Shown one piece after another: positions 15,496 through 23,609 of a stretch of DNA of 28,451 nt (the stretch's first letter is position 1; the number at the start of each line of letters is the position of its first letter). Position numbers and translations under genes: made by a program. Source of the stretch: DATAEE01 sp036257535 (lineage in GTDB: Bacteria; Acidobacteriota; Vicinamibacteria; Vicinamibacterales; 2-12-FULL-66-21); the NCBI GenBank assembly GCA_036257535.1, contig DATAFJ010000072.1, positions 1-28,451 of the forward strand. The letters run 5' to 3'. The notes under the pieces were generated by a model that did no database searches, was not told where the DNA came from, and saw only the letters and a list, made by a program, of their open reading frames with translations.

Positions 15496-18279
15496 TCAGT
15501 CACCAACCTTGACCTGCAGCGCGGCCTGCGCTGCCGCGAGCCTCGCGACCGGAATGCGGTAGGGCGATGCGCTCACGTAGTCCAGGCCGACCTTCTGGAA
15601 GAAGTGAATCGACGACGGGTCGCCGCCGTGCTCACCGCAGACGCCGATCTTCAGGTCCTTCCGGGTCGCGCGGCCCTTCTCCACCCCGATCTTCACCAGC
15701 TCGCCGACGCCGGTCGCATCGAGCGACGCGAACGGATCGCGCTCGAGAATCTTCCGCTCCTGGTACGCGGGGAGAAACTTGCCGATGTCGTCGCGCGAGA
15801 AGCCGAACGTCAGCTGTGTGAGATCGTTCGTGCCGAACGAGAAGAACTCGGCATCCGTGGCGATCTCGTCGGCCGTGATTGCGCCGCGCGGCACCTCAAT
15901 CATGGTCCCGACCAGATACTTGATCCGGACGCCCTGCTGCTTCATCGTCTCGTCGGCCACGCGATCGACGATCGCCTTCTGATCGCGCAGCTCCTTCACG
16001 AGCCCGACCAGCGGGATCATGATTTCCGGGAGGACTTCGAGGCCTTCCTTCTTGAGCTGGCACGCCGCTTCGATGATGGCGCGGGTCTGCATCTCGGTGA
16101 TTTCCGGATACGTGATCCCTAGCCGCACGCCGCGATGGCCGAGCATCGGATTGAACTCGTGCAGTTGCTCGACGCGGCGCAGCAGCGCTCGACGTTCGGC
16201 GAGCGTCACGTCGTCGGACGGCAGCGACTCGAGCTTCGCGAGCTCCACCATCAGGTCCTCCCGCTTCGGGAGAAACTCGTGCAGCGGCGGGTCGATCGTC
16301 CGGATCGTCACCGGCGTTCCGTGCATGGCCTTGAACACGCCGTAGAAGTCGCCTCGCTGCAGTGGCAGGAGCTCGTCGAGCGCCTTCCGCCGGTCCTTCT
16401 CGTTGTCCGCCAGAATCATCCGCTGGACGATCGGAATCCGGTTGTCGCCGAAGAACATGTGCTCAGTCCGGCAGAGGCCGATCCCGCGCGCCCCAAAGGA
16501 GTACGCGATCTCGGCCTGGTCCGGCAGGTCCGCGTTGGCCCGGATGCCCATGGTGCGGTGCTTGTCGGCCCACTCGAGCAGCTGCGTGAAGCGGCGGTGG
16601 ATGTCCGACTGCGCCGCCTTCATCTGCCCGGCGACGACCTGGAGGATTTCGCTCGGCTTCGTGTCGACCTGACCGAGCTTCACCTCGCCCGTCAGGCCGT
16701 CGAACGACACATAATCACCCTGCTTGACCACGTGCCCGCCGACGCGGAAGGTGCGATCGTGCTCCGAGATCTCGAGACCGCCTGCGCCCACGACCGACGG
16801 CTTGCCCATCTGACGGCCGACGACGGCGGCGTGTGACGTCATGCCGCCCGTGGCCGTGAGGATGCCCTGCGACACGAACATGCCGTGGATGTCGTCCGGC
16901 ACCGTCTCCTTCCGGACGAGCAGCACGTTCTTCCCCTGGCGCGTCCACTCGACCGCATCGTCTGCCGTGAAGACCACCTGTCCCGAGGCCGCGCCGGGTG
17001 AGGCCGGCAGGCCCTTCGTCGCCACCGGAAGCTTCTGCCAGGCTTTCGGATCGAAGACCGGCGCGAGCAGCTGCGACAGCGACTCCGGATCGACCAGGAG
17101 GACCGCCTCCTTCGGAGAAATCAGCTTCTCGGCGACGAGATCCGTCGCGATGACTACAGCCGCGTAGCCGGTACGCTTGCCGTTGCGCGTCTGCAGCATG
17201 AAGAGCCGCTCGTCCTGGATCGTGAACTCGAAGTCCTGGACGTCCTTGTAGTGCTTTTCGAGCCGCGAGGTGATCGTGCGGAGCTGCTTGTACGCCTGCG
17301 GCATGAGCTTCTCGAGCTCGCCAATCGGCTGAGGCGTACGGATCCCGGCGACGACGTCCTCGCCCTGAGCGTTGACGAGGAACTCGCCGTAGAACTCGCT
17401 GGCCCCGGTGGCGGGATTGCGCGTGAAGCCGACTCCGGTCGCCGAGCGATCGCCGGTGTTGCCGAAGACCATCATCTGCACGTTGACGGCCGTCCCGATG
17501 TGGTCCGGGATGTCGTAGATGCGCCGGTACTCGATCGCGCGCGGGTTCTGCCAAGAGCGGAAGACGGCGTCGCGCGCGCCGCGAAGCTGCTCGAAGGGGT
17601 CCTGCGGGAACTCTCGCTTCGCCCGCTGCTTCACGACCCCCTTGTACCGCCGCACGACTTCTTTCAGCGCGTCTTCGTTCAGGTCGGTGTCGAGCTTCGC
17701 TGTGCGCGCTTTTTTGACCGCCTCCAGCTCGTGCTCGAACGCATCCTTCGGGATCTCGAGGACAACGTTGCCGTACATCTGGATGAACCGGCGATAGCTG
17801 TCGTACGCGAAACGGCCGTTGCCTGTGCGGCGCTTCAGCCCTTCCACCGAAGCGTCGGTGAGGCCGAGGTTCAGGATCGTGTCCATCATCCCGGGCATCG
17901 AAAACTTCGCGCCGGATCGGACCGAGACCAGTAGCGGGTTCTCGGTCGATCCGAGCGTCGCCCTGGCCGACTTCTCGAGCTTCTTCAAGTGGTCGAGCAT
18001 CTCCTTGTCGACGGAAGCAGGCGTCTTCCTGCCCTGCGTGTAGTACAGCGTGCAGGCCTCCGTCGAGATCGTGAAGCCGGGCGGCACCGGCAGTCCGGCG
18101 TTCGTCATCTCGGCAAGCCCCGAACCCTTACCGCCGAGCAGATCCTTCATGTTCCTGTTGCCGTCTGCCTTGCCGTCGCCGAAGAAGTACACCAACTTGC
18201 GGAGTTTAGGGCTCCGGGCCTTGGGCTTAGGGCTTCGGCGCTTCGACTTCGGGGCGCTCTTCTTTCTACGCATCAACAT
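15496..18279 (-). CDS. ppdK: Pyruvate, phosphate dikinase with a basic repeat-derived N-terminal tail
   Basis: PPDK interconverts pyruvate + ATP + Pi and PEP + AMP + PPi. The 927-residue product has the ATP-grasp domain with LLGGKGSGLAEM. The swivelling phosphohistidine domain has TATGGMTSHAAVVGRQMG (catalytic His483). The TIM-barrel PEP domain has IGVCGEHGGDP (catalytic Cys881). The canonical protein begins at KLVYFFGDGKADG. Here about 28 extra residues rich in Lys, Arg, Ser and Pro precede it, encoded by DNA with a TTAGGGCT repeat. ATG at 18279 is used; ATG at 18273 is equally possible. The gene follows glyS by 4 bases. Confidence 0.95.
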   Translation of the reverse strand: MLMRRKKSAPKSKRRSPKPKARSPKLRKLVYFFGDGKADGNRNMKDLLGGKGSGLAEMTNAGLPVPPGFTISTEACTLYYTQGRKTPASVDKEMLDHLKKLEKSARATLGSTENPLLVSVRSGAKFSMPGMMDTILNLGLTDASVEGLKRRTGNGRFAYDSYRRFIQMYGNVVLEIPKDAFEHELEAVKKARTAKLDTDLNEDALKEVVRRYKGVVKQRAKREFPQDPFEQLRGARDAVFRSWQNPRAIEYRRIYDIPDHIGTAVNVQMMVFGNTGDRSATGVGFTRNPATGASEFYGEFLVNAQGEDVVAGIRTPQPIGELEKLMPQAYKQLRTITSRLEKHYKDVQDFEFTIQDERLFMLQTRNGKRTGYAAVVIATDLVAEKLISPKEAVLLVDPESLSQLLAPVFDPKAWQKLPVATKGLPASPGAASGQVVFTADDAVEWTRQGKNVLLVRKETVPDDIHGMFVSQGILTATGGMTSHAAVVGRQMGKPSVVGAGGLEISEHDRTFRVGGHVVKQGDYVSFDGLTGEVKLGQVDTKPSEILQVVAGQMKAAQSDIHRRFTQLLEWADKHRTMGIRANADLPDQAEIAYSFGARGIGLCRTEHMFFGDNRIPIVQRMILADNEKDRRKALDELLPLQRGDFYGVFKAMHGTPVTIRTIDPPLHEFLPKREDLMVELAKLESLPSDDVTLAERRALLRRVEQLHEFNPMLGHRGVRLGITYPEITEMQTRAIIEAACQLKKEGLEVLPEIMIPLVGLVKELRDQKAIVDRVADETMKQQGVRIKYLVGTMIEVPRGAITADEIATDAEFFSFGTNDLTQLTFGFSRDDIGKFLPAYQERKILERDPFASLDATGVGELVKIGVEKGRATRKDLKIGVCGEHGGDPSSIHFFQKVGLDYVSASPYRIPVARLAAAQAALQVKVGD
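18206..18234. repeat. Low-complexity TTAGGGCT repeat inside the 5' end of ppdK
   Basis: On the plus strand TTAGGGCT occurs at 18206-18213 and again at 18227-18234, with related GGGCC/GGGCT units between them. In the ppdK frame this reads as the SPKPKARSPKLRK part of its basic tail. The pattern resembles simple GGGCTTA-type spacer repeats. It looks inserted or expanded at the gene start without breaking the frame. Confidence 0.6.
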
Positions 18280-18283
18280 TTCA

Positions 18284-20479
18284 TTACGACTCCTGAGGAA
18301 CGACTTCCGAGATGTCGGCGAGATCCAGAACGAGGTCGCGCAATTCGGCGAGGAGCGCCAGTCGCGCGGTCCTGAGTCTGGCATCATCAACCATGACGAA
18401 GACGTCTGTGAAGAATCGATCGACCGCCGGTGTAAGCGCGGCAATCTCGTTGAACGCGCGCCGGTAGTCGCCGGCGCCGACCGCCTCTTCGACCGCGGGC
18501 CGGCGCCGATCGAGCTCTTCGAGCAGCCGGCGCTCGGCCGGCTCGGTGAGGGCGGCCCGGTCGACGGCAGCGCTGCGGGTCTCGGCGCGGCCATCGAGCT
18601 CTTTCGCGATGTTCTTCACGCGCTTGAAGAGCACGGCGAGCGCCTGGAAATCGGCCGACGCGCGCGATGCCTCGAGCGCCTGGGCTACGCGGCGCGCACG
18701 CAGCGGCCGAATGCCAGCTCGATGCGTAACGGCACGGACTGTCTCGATCGGCAGCCCGCGCTCGGTCAGCACGAAGCGAACGCGCTCGGTCATAAACGCG
18801 CTCAGGGGCGCAAGGGCCGCCTCCTGCCCTTCCGCGGCGGCGCGCGCGGTCAGATCGTCGAGAGAGGGCGCGACGTCGAGGCCCGCCACCTCCGGCAGAT
18901 CGATCAGGACTTTCACGATCCCCTGAGCCTGCCTCCGGAGACCGAAGGGATCGCGTGAGCCGGTCGGGCGCTCGCCGGCTGCGAAGAGCGACACCAGCGT
19001 GTCGAGCTTGTCTGCGAGCGTCACCGACACCCATGACACTGCCCCATCCCCGAGATCCGCTCGCGTCGGCGGAGCGTCCGCTTCGACGCCGATCGGGAGG
19101 TACTGGTAGTAGATCGCCTTCCACACCGCCTCGGGGTGCCCTGCTTCGCGTGCATGCAGCCCGCCCATTACACCTTGCAGCTCCGTGAACTCACGCACCA
19201 TGTCGGTAGTGAGATCGGTTTTGGCGAGCCGCGCAGCCAGCGCGGCGTGCTGCGCCTGGTCCGGCCGGGACAGCATGTCCGACGCAATCCAGGCCGCGAG
19301 CGATTCGATGCGCCTGGCCTTGTCGCCGTAGCTTCCCGCCTGCTTGTGAAAGACGACGGTATCGAGTCGATCCATTCGATCCTCGAGCGGCGTCCGCCGG
19401 TCCGTCTCCCAGAAGAAGCGCGCGTCCCGCAGCCGTGCCGTCAGGACACGCTCCGAATTGGTCGCAATTGCGCGGCCGCCGTCCTTCGGATCCGCGTTCG
19501 TCACCGCCAGGAACGCCGGCTTCAGCTTCCCCGCTTCATCCACGACGGGAAAATAGTGCTGGTGATGAATCATCGTCGTCGTGAGCACTTCCTCGGGGAG
19601 GGAGAGGAAAGCCGGGTCGAACGTGCCGGCGATGACCGACGGGTACTCGACGAGGTCCGGCACTTCGTCGAGGAGCGCGCCGTGTCCCTGACGAACGCGT
19701 CCGCCGAGTCGCCGGGCGTGCAGCTCGAGCTCGCGCCGGATGCGATCCCGCCGCTCGGATCGATCGAGAATCACGAAGTGCTCCGCCAGTTTGGCGCGGT
19801 ACTCGTCGAAATGACGGACCTTGATCGATCGGCCGGGCCTGCCGCTGGTGGCGAGGAATCGATGACCGTAGGTCACCGCCTCGGAATCCACGTCGAGTAC
19901 GGACGATCCGCGCGCCACGGCGGATCGGCCGATCGTGAACGGCACGACGCGACCGCCGTAGAGAAACAGGAGCCAGCGAATCGGCCGTCCGAACGTCAGT
20001 TCACCGCGATCGTCGGCGAGCTCCGCGTCCCAGTGCATGGCCTTGGGAAAGCTCAGACCGCGCAGGACGCCGGCCAGCACGTCGCCAAGGACGTCGACTG
20101 CCGCGCGCCCACGCTGGCGCCGGTTATAGGCCAGATACTCGCCCTTCGGCGTGCTGACGCGCGTGAGCTCCGGGAATTCGACGTTGTTCTTCTTCGCGAA
20201 TCCCAAACCGGCCGGCGTAGGCTGGCCGTCGGGCGCAATCGCGGCGCTGACCGGCGGGCCGGTCAGGACTTCCTCGAGATCCTCCTGCCGCTCGGCCACC
20301 TTCGCCACGACCGCCGTCAGCCGTCGCGGCGTCGAGAACGTCTCGACCGGCGCCCCGGGCTTCAGCCGCACCTCGGCGAGCCGCGCTTCTAGCACGCGCT
20401 TCAGATCGGTGGTGAGCGCCGGGAGCCAGCTGGCAGGTAGCTCTTCGACGCCGATTTCGATTAGAAGTTCGCGATCCAT
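18284..20479 (-). CDS. glyS: Glycyl-tRNA synthetase beta subunit
   Basis: The 731-residue product is the tRNA-binding subunit of the heterotetrameric bacterial glycyl-tRNA synthetase, slightly longer than the usual 690 or so. It starts MDRELLIEIGVEELPASWL, the family's standard opening, followed by FSTPRRLTAVV. The mid-section has EFPELTRVSTPKGEYLAY, GRPIRWLLFLYGG and EEVLTTTMIHHQHYFPV. The C-terminal part has the HD-like and anticodon-binding regions (DKLDTLVSLFAAGERPTGSRDPFGLRRQAQG and FTDVFVMVDD). The ATG lies one base after the glyQ stop, so the two subunits are co-translated. The stop is 4 bases before the ppdK start. Confidence 0.97.
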   Translation of the reverse strand: MDRELLIEIGVEELPASWLPALTTDLKRVLEARLAEVRLKPGAPVETFSTPRRLTAVVAKVAERQEDLEEVLTGPPVSAAIAPDGQPTPAGLGFAKKNNVEFPELTRVSTPKGEYLAYNRRQRGRAAVDVLGDVLAGVLRGLSFPKAMHWDAELADDRGELTFGRPIRWLLFLYGGRVVPFTIGRSAVARGSSVLDVDSEAVTYGHRFLATSGRPGRSIKVRHFDEYRAKLAEHFVILDRSERRDRIRRELELHARRLGGRVRQGHGALLDEVPDLVEYPSVIAGTFDPAFLSLPEEVLTTTMIHHQHYFPVVDEAGKLKPAFLAVTNADPKDGGRAIATNSERVLTARLRDARFFWETDRRTPLEDRMDRLDTVVFHKQAGSYGDKARRIESLAAWIASDMLSRPDQAQHAALAARLAKTDLTTDMVREFTELQGVMGGLHAREAGHPEAVWKAIYYQYLPIGVEADAPPTRADLGDGAVSWVSVTLADKLDTLVSLFAAGERPTGSRDPFGLRRQAQGIVKVLIDLPEVAGLDVAPSLDDLTARAAAEGQEAALAPLSAFMTERVRFVLTERGLPIETVRAVTHRAGIRPLRARRVAQALEASRASADFQALAVLFKRVKNIAKELDGRAETRSAAVDRAALTEPAERRLLEELDRRRPAVEEAVGAGDYRRAFNEIAALTPAVDRFFTDVFVMVDDARLRTARLALLAELRDLVLDLADISEVVPQES

Positions 20480-20480
20480 G

Positions 20481-21416
20481 TCATTTGAAGGGACTAGGGA
20501 CTCTTGGGTTCCCAGGCACTCCAGGCTGAGCGCCGAGTCCCAAGTCCCCAGTCCCTTCAGGTTCCCCCACCCACGCCTTCGCGATCGCCAGGGCGAGCTG
20601 GCGCACGCGGAGGATGTACGCCGTCCGCTCCGTCACGCCGATGCCGCCGGCGGCGTCGAGGACGTTGAACGTGTGCGAGCACTTGAGCGTGTAGTCGAGC
20701 GCCGGGAGCACGAGGCCGGCGTTCAACAATCTGCCTGCGAGGGCGTGGTATTCGTCGAACCACTCGCGATGCTGCCGCACGAACTCGGCCCTTCCGAGGC
20801 CGTTCACCTGGCCGAAGCTGTACTTGGACTGCTCGACCTCGTCCCGGTGTCGCACGTCGCGATACGTCACGCCCGGTGCCCACTCCATGGCATAAACGTC
20901 GTCTACTCCCTGGAGCGTCATCGCGAGGCGCTCGAGGCCGTAGGTCAGCTCCACCGCGATGGGCGAGAGATCGATCCCTCCGGCCTGCTGAAAGTACGTG
21001 AACTGCGTGATCTCCAGGCCGTCGTACATCACCTGCCAGCCGATGCCCCACGCACCGAGCGTGGGCGACTCCCAGTTGTCCTCTTCGAAACGCAAGTCGT
21101 GCGCGGCCGGATCGATGCCGACGGCTTCGAGGCTCTGCAGGTACAACTGCTGAACCTCGTCCGGCGCCGGCTTGAGGATCACCTGAAACTGGTGGTGCTT
21201 GTAGAGGCGGACCGGGTTCTCTCCGAAGCGTGCGTCGGCGGGCCGCCGGGCCGGCTGCACGTACGCAACATTCCACGGGGACGGACCGAGCACGCGAAGA
21301 AACGTCTCGGCATGCATCGTTCCGGCACCCATTTCGATGTCGTACGGCTGCTGGATGAGGCAGCCTCGCGACGCCCAGAACTCCGTGAGCTTGAAGATGA
21401 GATTCTGGAATGTCAC
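20481..21416 (-). CDS. glyQ: Glycyl-tRNA synthetase alpha subunit, with a repeat-encoded C-terminal tail
   Basis: The alpha subunit carries the class II catalytic core for glycine activation. The 311-residue product opens with FQNLIFKLTEFWASRGCLIQQPYDIEMGAGT and has the motifs PSPWNVAYVQPARRPADAR, YKHHQFQVILKP and LGAWGIGWQVMYDGLEITQFTYFQQ. The family ends near AYILRVRQLALAIAKAW. Here about 26 further residues (Gly/Pro-rich, ending VPSPFK) are encoded by an inverted repeat. The start is GTG at 21416, overlapping the recO stop by 4 bases (GTGA). The glyS ATG follows one base after the stop. Confidence 0.97.
   Translation of the reverse strand: MTFQNLIFKLTEFWASRGCLIQQPYDIEMGAGTMHAETFLRVLGPSPWNVAYVQPARRPADARFGENPVRLYKHHQFQVILKPAPDEVQQLYLQSLEAVGIDPAAHDLRFEEDNWESPTLGAWGIGWQVMYDGLEITQFTYFQQAGGIDLSPIAVELTYGLERLAMTLQGVDDVYAMEWAPGVTYRDVRHRDEVEQSKYSFGQVNGLGRAEFVRQHREWFDEYHALAGRLLNAGLVLPALDYTLKCSHTFNVLDAAGGIGVTERTAYILRVRQLALAIAKAWVGEPEGTGDLGLGAQPGVPGNPRVPSPFK
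20486..20559. repeat. Imperfect inverted repeat forming the 3' end of glyQ
   Basis: The arm TGAAGGGACTAGGGACT at 20486-20502 pairs with AGTCCCCAGTCCCTTCA at 20543-20559; 16 of 17 positions are complementary. The 40-base centre contains further short repeats (TTGGGTTCCCAGG). The whole element lies inside the last 26 codons of glyQ and stops 3 bases short of its stop codon. It resembles a REP-like palindromic spacer element that has become coding. Confidence 0.75.
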
Positions 21417-22168
21417 CGAAGCTCCCGCAGCACGCGCACCGACTTGAGCTCCTTCTCCAGGTGCGTTGCGATCAGCCGGCGGTGCGCCGACTCGAGCTCA
21501 CGGGTCGCGCCGTCCGAGAGACCCAGGCTGGCGACGTCGGCCGGTGGTGTCGAGGCCGCGCCACGCAGGAATGCGAGCGCGGCGGACGACAGGCTGCCGC
21601 CGGCTTCGGCCCGCGCCGGCACGCAGGCGCGGCAGACGAACTCGTGCTCGCGCGGCAGGACCACGGCGCCGAGCTGCAGACCGCCGCCGCACACGCCGCA
21701 GCCGTCGAGCGATGGATACACGCCCTGCAGCCGCAGCAGCCAGTACTCGAAATAGCGTGCGAGCGGCGCCGTCGGCGCTCCCGCCACGAGCGCCTCGACC
21801 ATCGCAGCGCCGAGCCGGAAGAGCGCCTCGTGCGGATCGGCGTCCGGCGTCCACTCGTCGAGTAGCTCCGCGAAGTAACCGATGTGCGCGAGGGCAGCCG
21901 GGTCGCTTCCGTCCGCTGCCGCGAGCGGCGACCGCATCGGCTCGATCGCGTCGAGGCGAACGAGCTCGCGGTGTTCGCGCTCGAAGTACACCGCGCGCCC
22001 TCTCGTCATCGGCTCGAGCCCGCCCATGAAACGCCGCCGCGACTTGAGCGCGTTCTTGGCCACGCCACGCTTCTTGCCCCGATCGCGCGTCAGGAACACG
22101 ACGATGCGGTCGGCTTCGCCGTAGCGATACGTACGCAACACGAGCGCTTCTGAGCGATAAAGGGGCAC
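21413..22168 (-). CDS. recO: DNA repair protein RecO
   Basis: The 251-residue product is normal in length. The N-terminal OB fold starts PLYRSEALVLRTYRYGEADRIVVFLTRDRGKKRGVAKNA, the family opening. The middle part is helical. A zinc-finger-like set of four cysteines is present (CGVCGG near 158-163 and VCRAC near 178-182). RecO anneals SSB-coated DNA and loads RecA together with RecR in gap repair. The start is GTG at 22168, directly abutting the mgtE TAA stop, with no ribosome site of its own, so it probably depends on coupled translation. It overlaps glyQ by 4 bases. Confidence 0.95.
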   Translation of the reverse strand: MPLYRSEALVLRTYRYGEADRIVVFLTRDRGKKRGVAKNALKSRRRFMGGLEPMTRGRAVYFEREHRELVRLDAIEPMRSPLAAADGSDPAALAHIGYFAELLDEWTPDADPHEALFRLGAAMVEALVAGAPTAPLARYFEYWLLRLQGVYPSLDGCGVCGGGLQLGAVVLPREHEFVCRACVPARAEAGGSLSSAALAFLRGAASTPPADVASLGLSDGATRELESAHRRLIATHLEKELKSVRVLRELR

Positions 22169-23536
22169 TTAGATCTGTAAGTATCTCAGAAAGATCGTTC
22201 CCAACCCGAGAAACGACAGGAATCCGAACACGTCGGTTAGCGTCGTGATGAACACCGACGAGGCCAGCGCGGGATCGACCTTGAGCGCCCGGAGCGCCAG
22301 CGGGATCAGCGTGCCTGCCGCCGCCGCCACGAACATGTTGATGATCATCGCCATGCCAAGAATCATGCCGAGCACGGCGTTCCCGCGCGTGATCCAGGCA
22401 ATCGCGGCCGCGATGAGGCCGGTCGCGACGCCGTTGCCGAGGCCGACGAGAATCTCCTTCGTCAGCGCTTTCCGGCTGTTGCCCCACGTCAGTTCGCCGA
22501 GTGCGATGCCGCGCACGATCACTGCCAGCGTCTGAGTCGCGGCGTTGCCACCCATGCCGGCGACGATCGGCATGAAGATCGCCAGCGCCGTCACCCGGTC
22601 GATCGTCGGCTCGAAGAGCGCGACGACGGTGGCAGCCAGAAACGCCGTGCCGAGGTTGACGATTAGCCAGGGCAGGCGCCGGCGCAGCGAATCGGTCGCG
22701 CTGCTGAACACACGGTCGTCGCTCGCCACGCCCGCCAGTCGATAGACGTCTTCGGTCGCCTCGTCCTTGATGACGTCGATGACGTCGTCCACGGTGATGA
22801 CGCCCACCAGCTTGTTCTCTTCGTCGACGACCGGGATCGCGAGGATGTTGTACGACGCGACGATGCGCGCCACTTCTTCCTGATCCATGTCCGCCCGAAC
22901 GCTGATGACGTCCGTCGTCATGATCCGTTTTAGCGGCGTGTCGGACGGCACGAGCAGCAGGCGCCGCAGCGAGACCACGCCGACGAGGTGCCGGCGCACG
23001 TCGACGACGTAGAGGTAAAAGACCATCTCGACGTCGCGGGCCGATTGCACTTCGGTGATGGCTTCGCCCGCCGTCATCTCTTCGCTCAGCGCGAAGACGT
23101 TCGGGTTCATGATGCGGCCGGCGGTCTGCTCCGGATAGTCGAGCAGTTCCTCCACGCCGCCGCCCGGCTTCGGCTTGATCAGTTCGACGACCGCTGCAGA
23201 GAGCTCGTCCGGCAGATGGTCGATGATCGTCGCCGCGTCGTCGGTGGGAACTTCCTGGAGCAGCCGTGCGATGTCTTCGGCTGGCCGATCGCTCAGGAGC
23301 TCGGCGGCGACCGCCGGGTCCATCTCCGCGAGGGCTTCCATCGCGAGCCGCGCGTTGCGATCGACGAGAACCGAGAACGCCGCGCGACGCTCCTTGTCGG
23401 GAAGCTCGGAGAAGAGCTGGCCGAGGTCGGCAGGATACTGCTTCTGCAGCAGGTTCGCCAGGTTGGCGGTGGCGCCAATCCTGAGAAGCCGCTTGACCGA
23501 GTCGAGAGCGATGTCGAGTTTGCGCTGGGCCGCCAT
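22169..23536 (-). CDS. mgtE: MgtE-family magnesium channel
   Basis: The 455-residue product has the full MgtE layout. A superhelical cytosolic N domain is rich in acidic residues (about 20-135), with MDPAVAAELLSDRPAEDIARLL and DDAATIIDHLPDE. A CBS pair follows (about 140-265), with FYLYVVDVRRHLVGVVSL and ILAIPVVDEENKLVGVITVDDV. Five membrane helices follow, with the pore motif GMGGNAATQTLAV. The cytosolic domains act as an Mg2+ sensor that closes the pore when Mg2+ is plentiful. The ATG at 23536 is used. Two hairpins lie just upstream (23549-23565 and 23579-23609), which sets mgtE apart from era and may give it separate control. Confidence 0.96.
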   Translation of the reverse strand: MAAQRKLDIALDSVKRLLRIGATANLANLLQKQYPADLGQLFSELPDKERRAAFSVLVDRNARLAMEALAEMDPAVAAELLSDRPAEDIARLLQEVPTDDAATIIDHLPDELSAAVVELIKPKPGGGVEELLDYPEQTAGRIMNPNVFALSEEMTAGEAITEVQSARDVEMVFYLYVVDVRRHLVGVVSLRRLLLVPSDTPLKRIMTTDVISVRADMDQEEVARIVASYNILAIPVVDEENKLVGVITVDDVIDVIKDEATEDVYRLAGVASDDRVFSSATDSLRRRLPWLIVNLGTAFLAATVVALFEPTIDRVTALAIFMPIVAGMGGNAATQTLAVIVRGIALGELTWGNSRKALTKEILVGLGNGVATGLIAAAIAWITRGNAVLGMILGMAMIINMFVAAAAGTLIPLALRALKVDPALASSVFITTLTDVFGFLSFLGLGTIFLRYLQI

Positions 23537-23548
23537 AGCGGTCGATCC

Positions 23549-23565
23549 GGAGTTCTTAAAACTCC
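23549..23565 (-). promoter_or_regulatory. Small leader hairpin before mgtE
   Basis: GGAGTT and AACTCC arms (23549-23554 and 23560-23565) flank a 5-base A/T loop, 12 bases upstream of the mgtE start. On the transcribed strand an AAGGAG lies in the distal arm but is about 24 bases from the ATG, too far to act as a normal ribosome site. The structure could affect initiation. It does not resemble a known Mg riboswitch, being far too short. Confidence 0.4.
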
Positions 23566-23578
23566 TTATCTTACATGC

Positions 23579-23609
23579 AAAAGGTGTCAGGTACCACCTG
23601 ACACCTTTT
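23579..23609. terminator. Perfect 14-bp hairpin after era (bidirectional terminator or dispersed palindrome)
   Basis: The arms AAAAGGTGTCAGGT (23579-23592) and ACCTGACACCTTTT (23596-23609) are perfectly complementary around a 3-base loop, ACC. The second arm includes part of the era stop codon (TAA at 23608-23610). Read on either strand, the stem ends in TTTT, so it can act as a weak bidirectional intrinsic terminator. The GGTGTCAGGTACC-type core looks like a dispersed mobile palindrome, but a second copy is not present here to prove that. Confidence 0.7.

Noticed and set aside
18280..18594. Upstream in-frame extension of ppdK
   Set aside because: It overlaps the 3' end of glyS in another frame and has Ser/Pro/Arg-rich shadow composition. 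The two ATGs at 18273/18279 are better starts.
19136..20392. Plus-strand open frame opposite glyS
   Set aside because: Shadow frame of GlyRS beta; composition is arginine-heavy with no recognisable motif and no plausible ribosome site.
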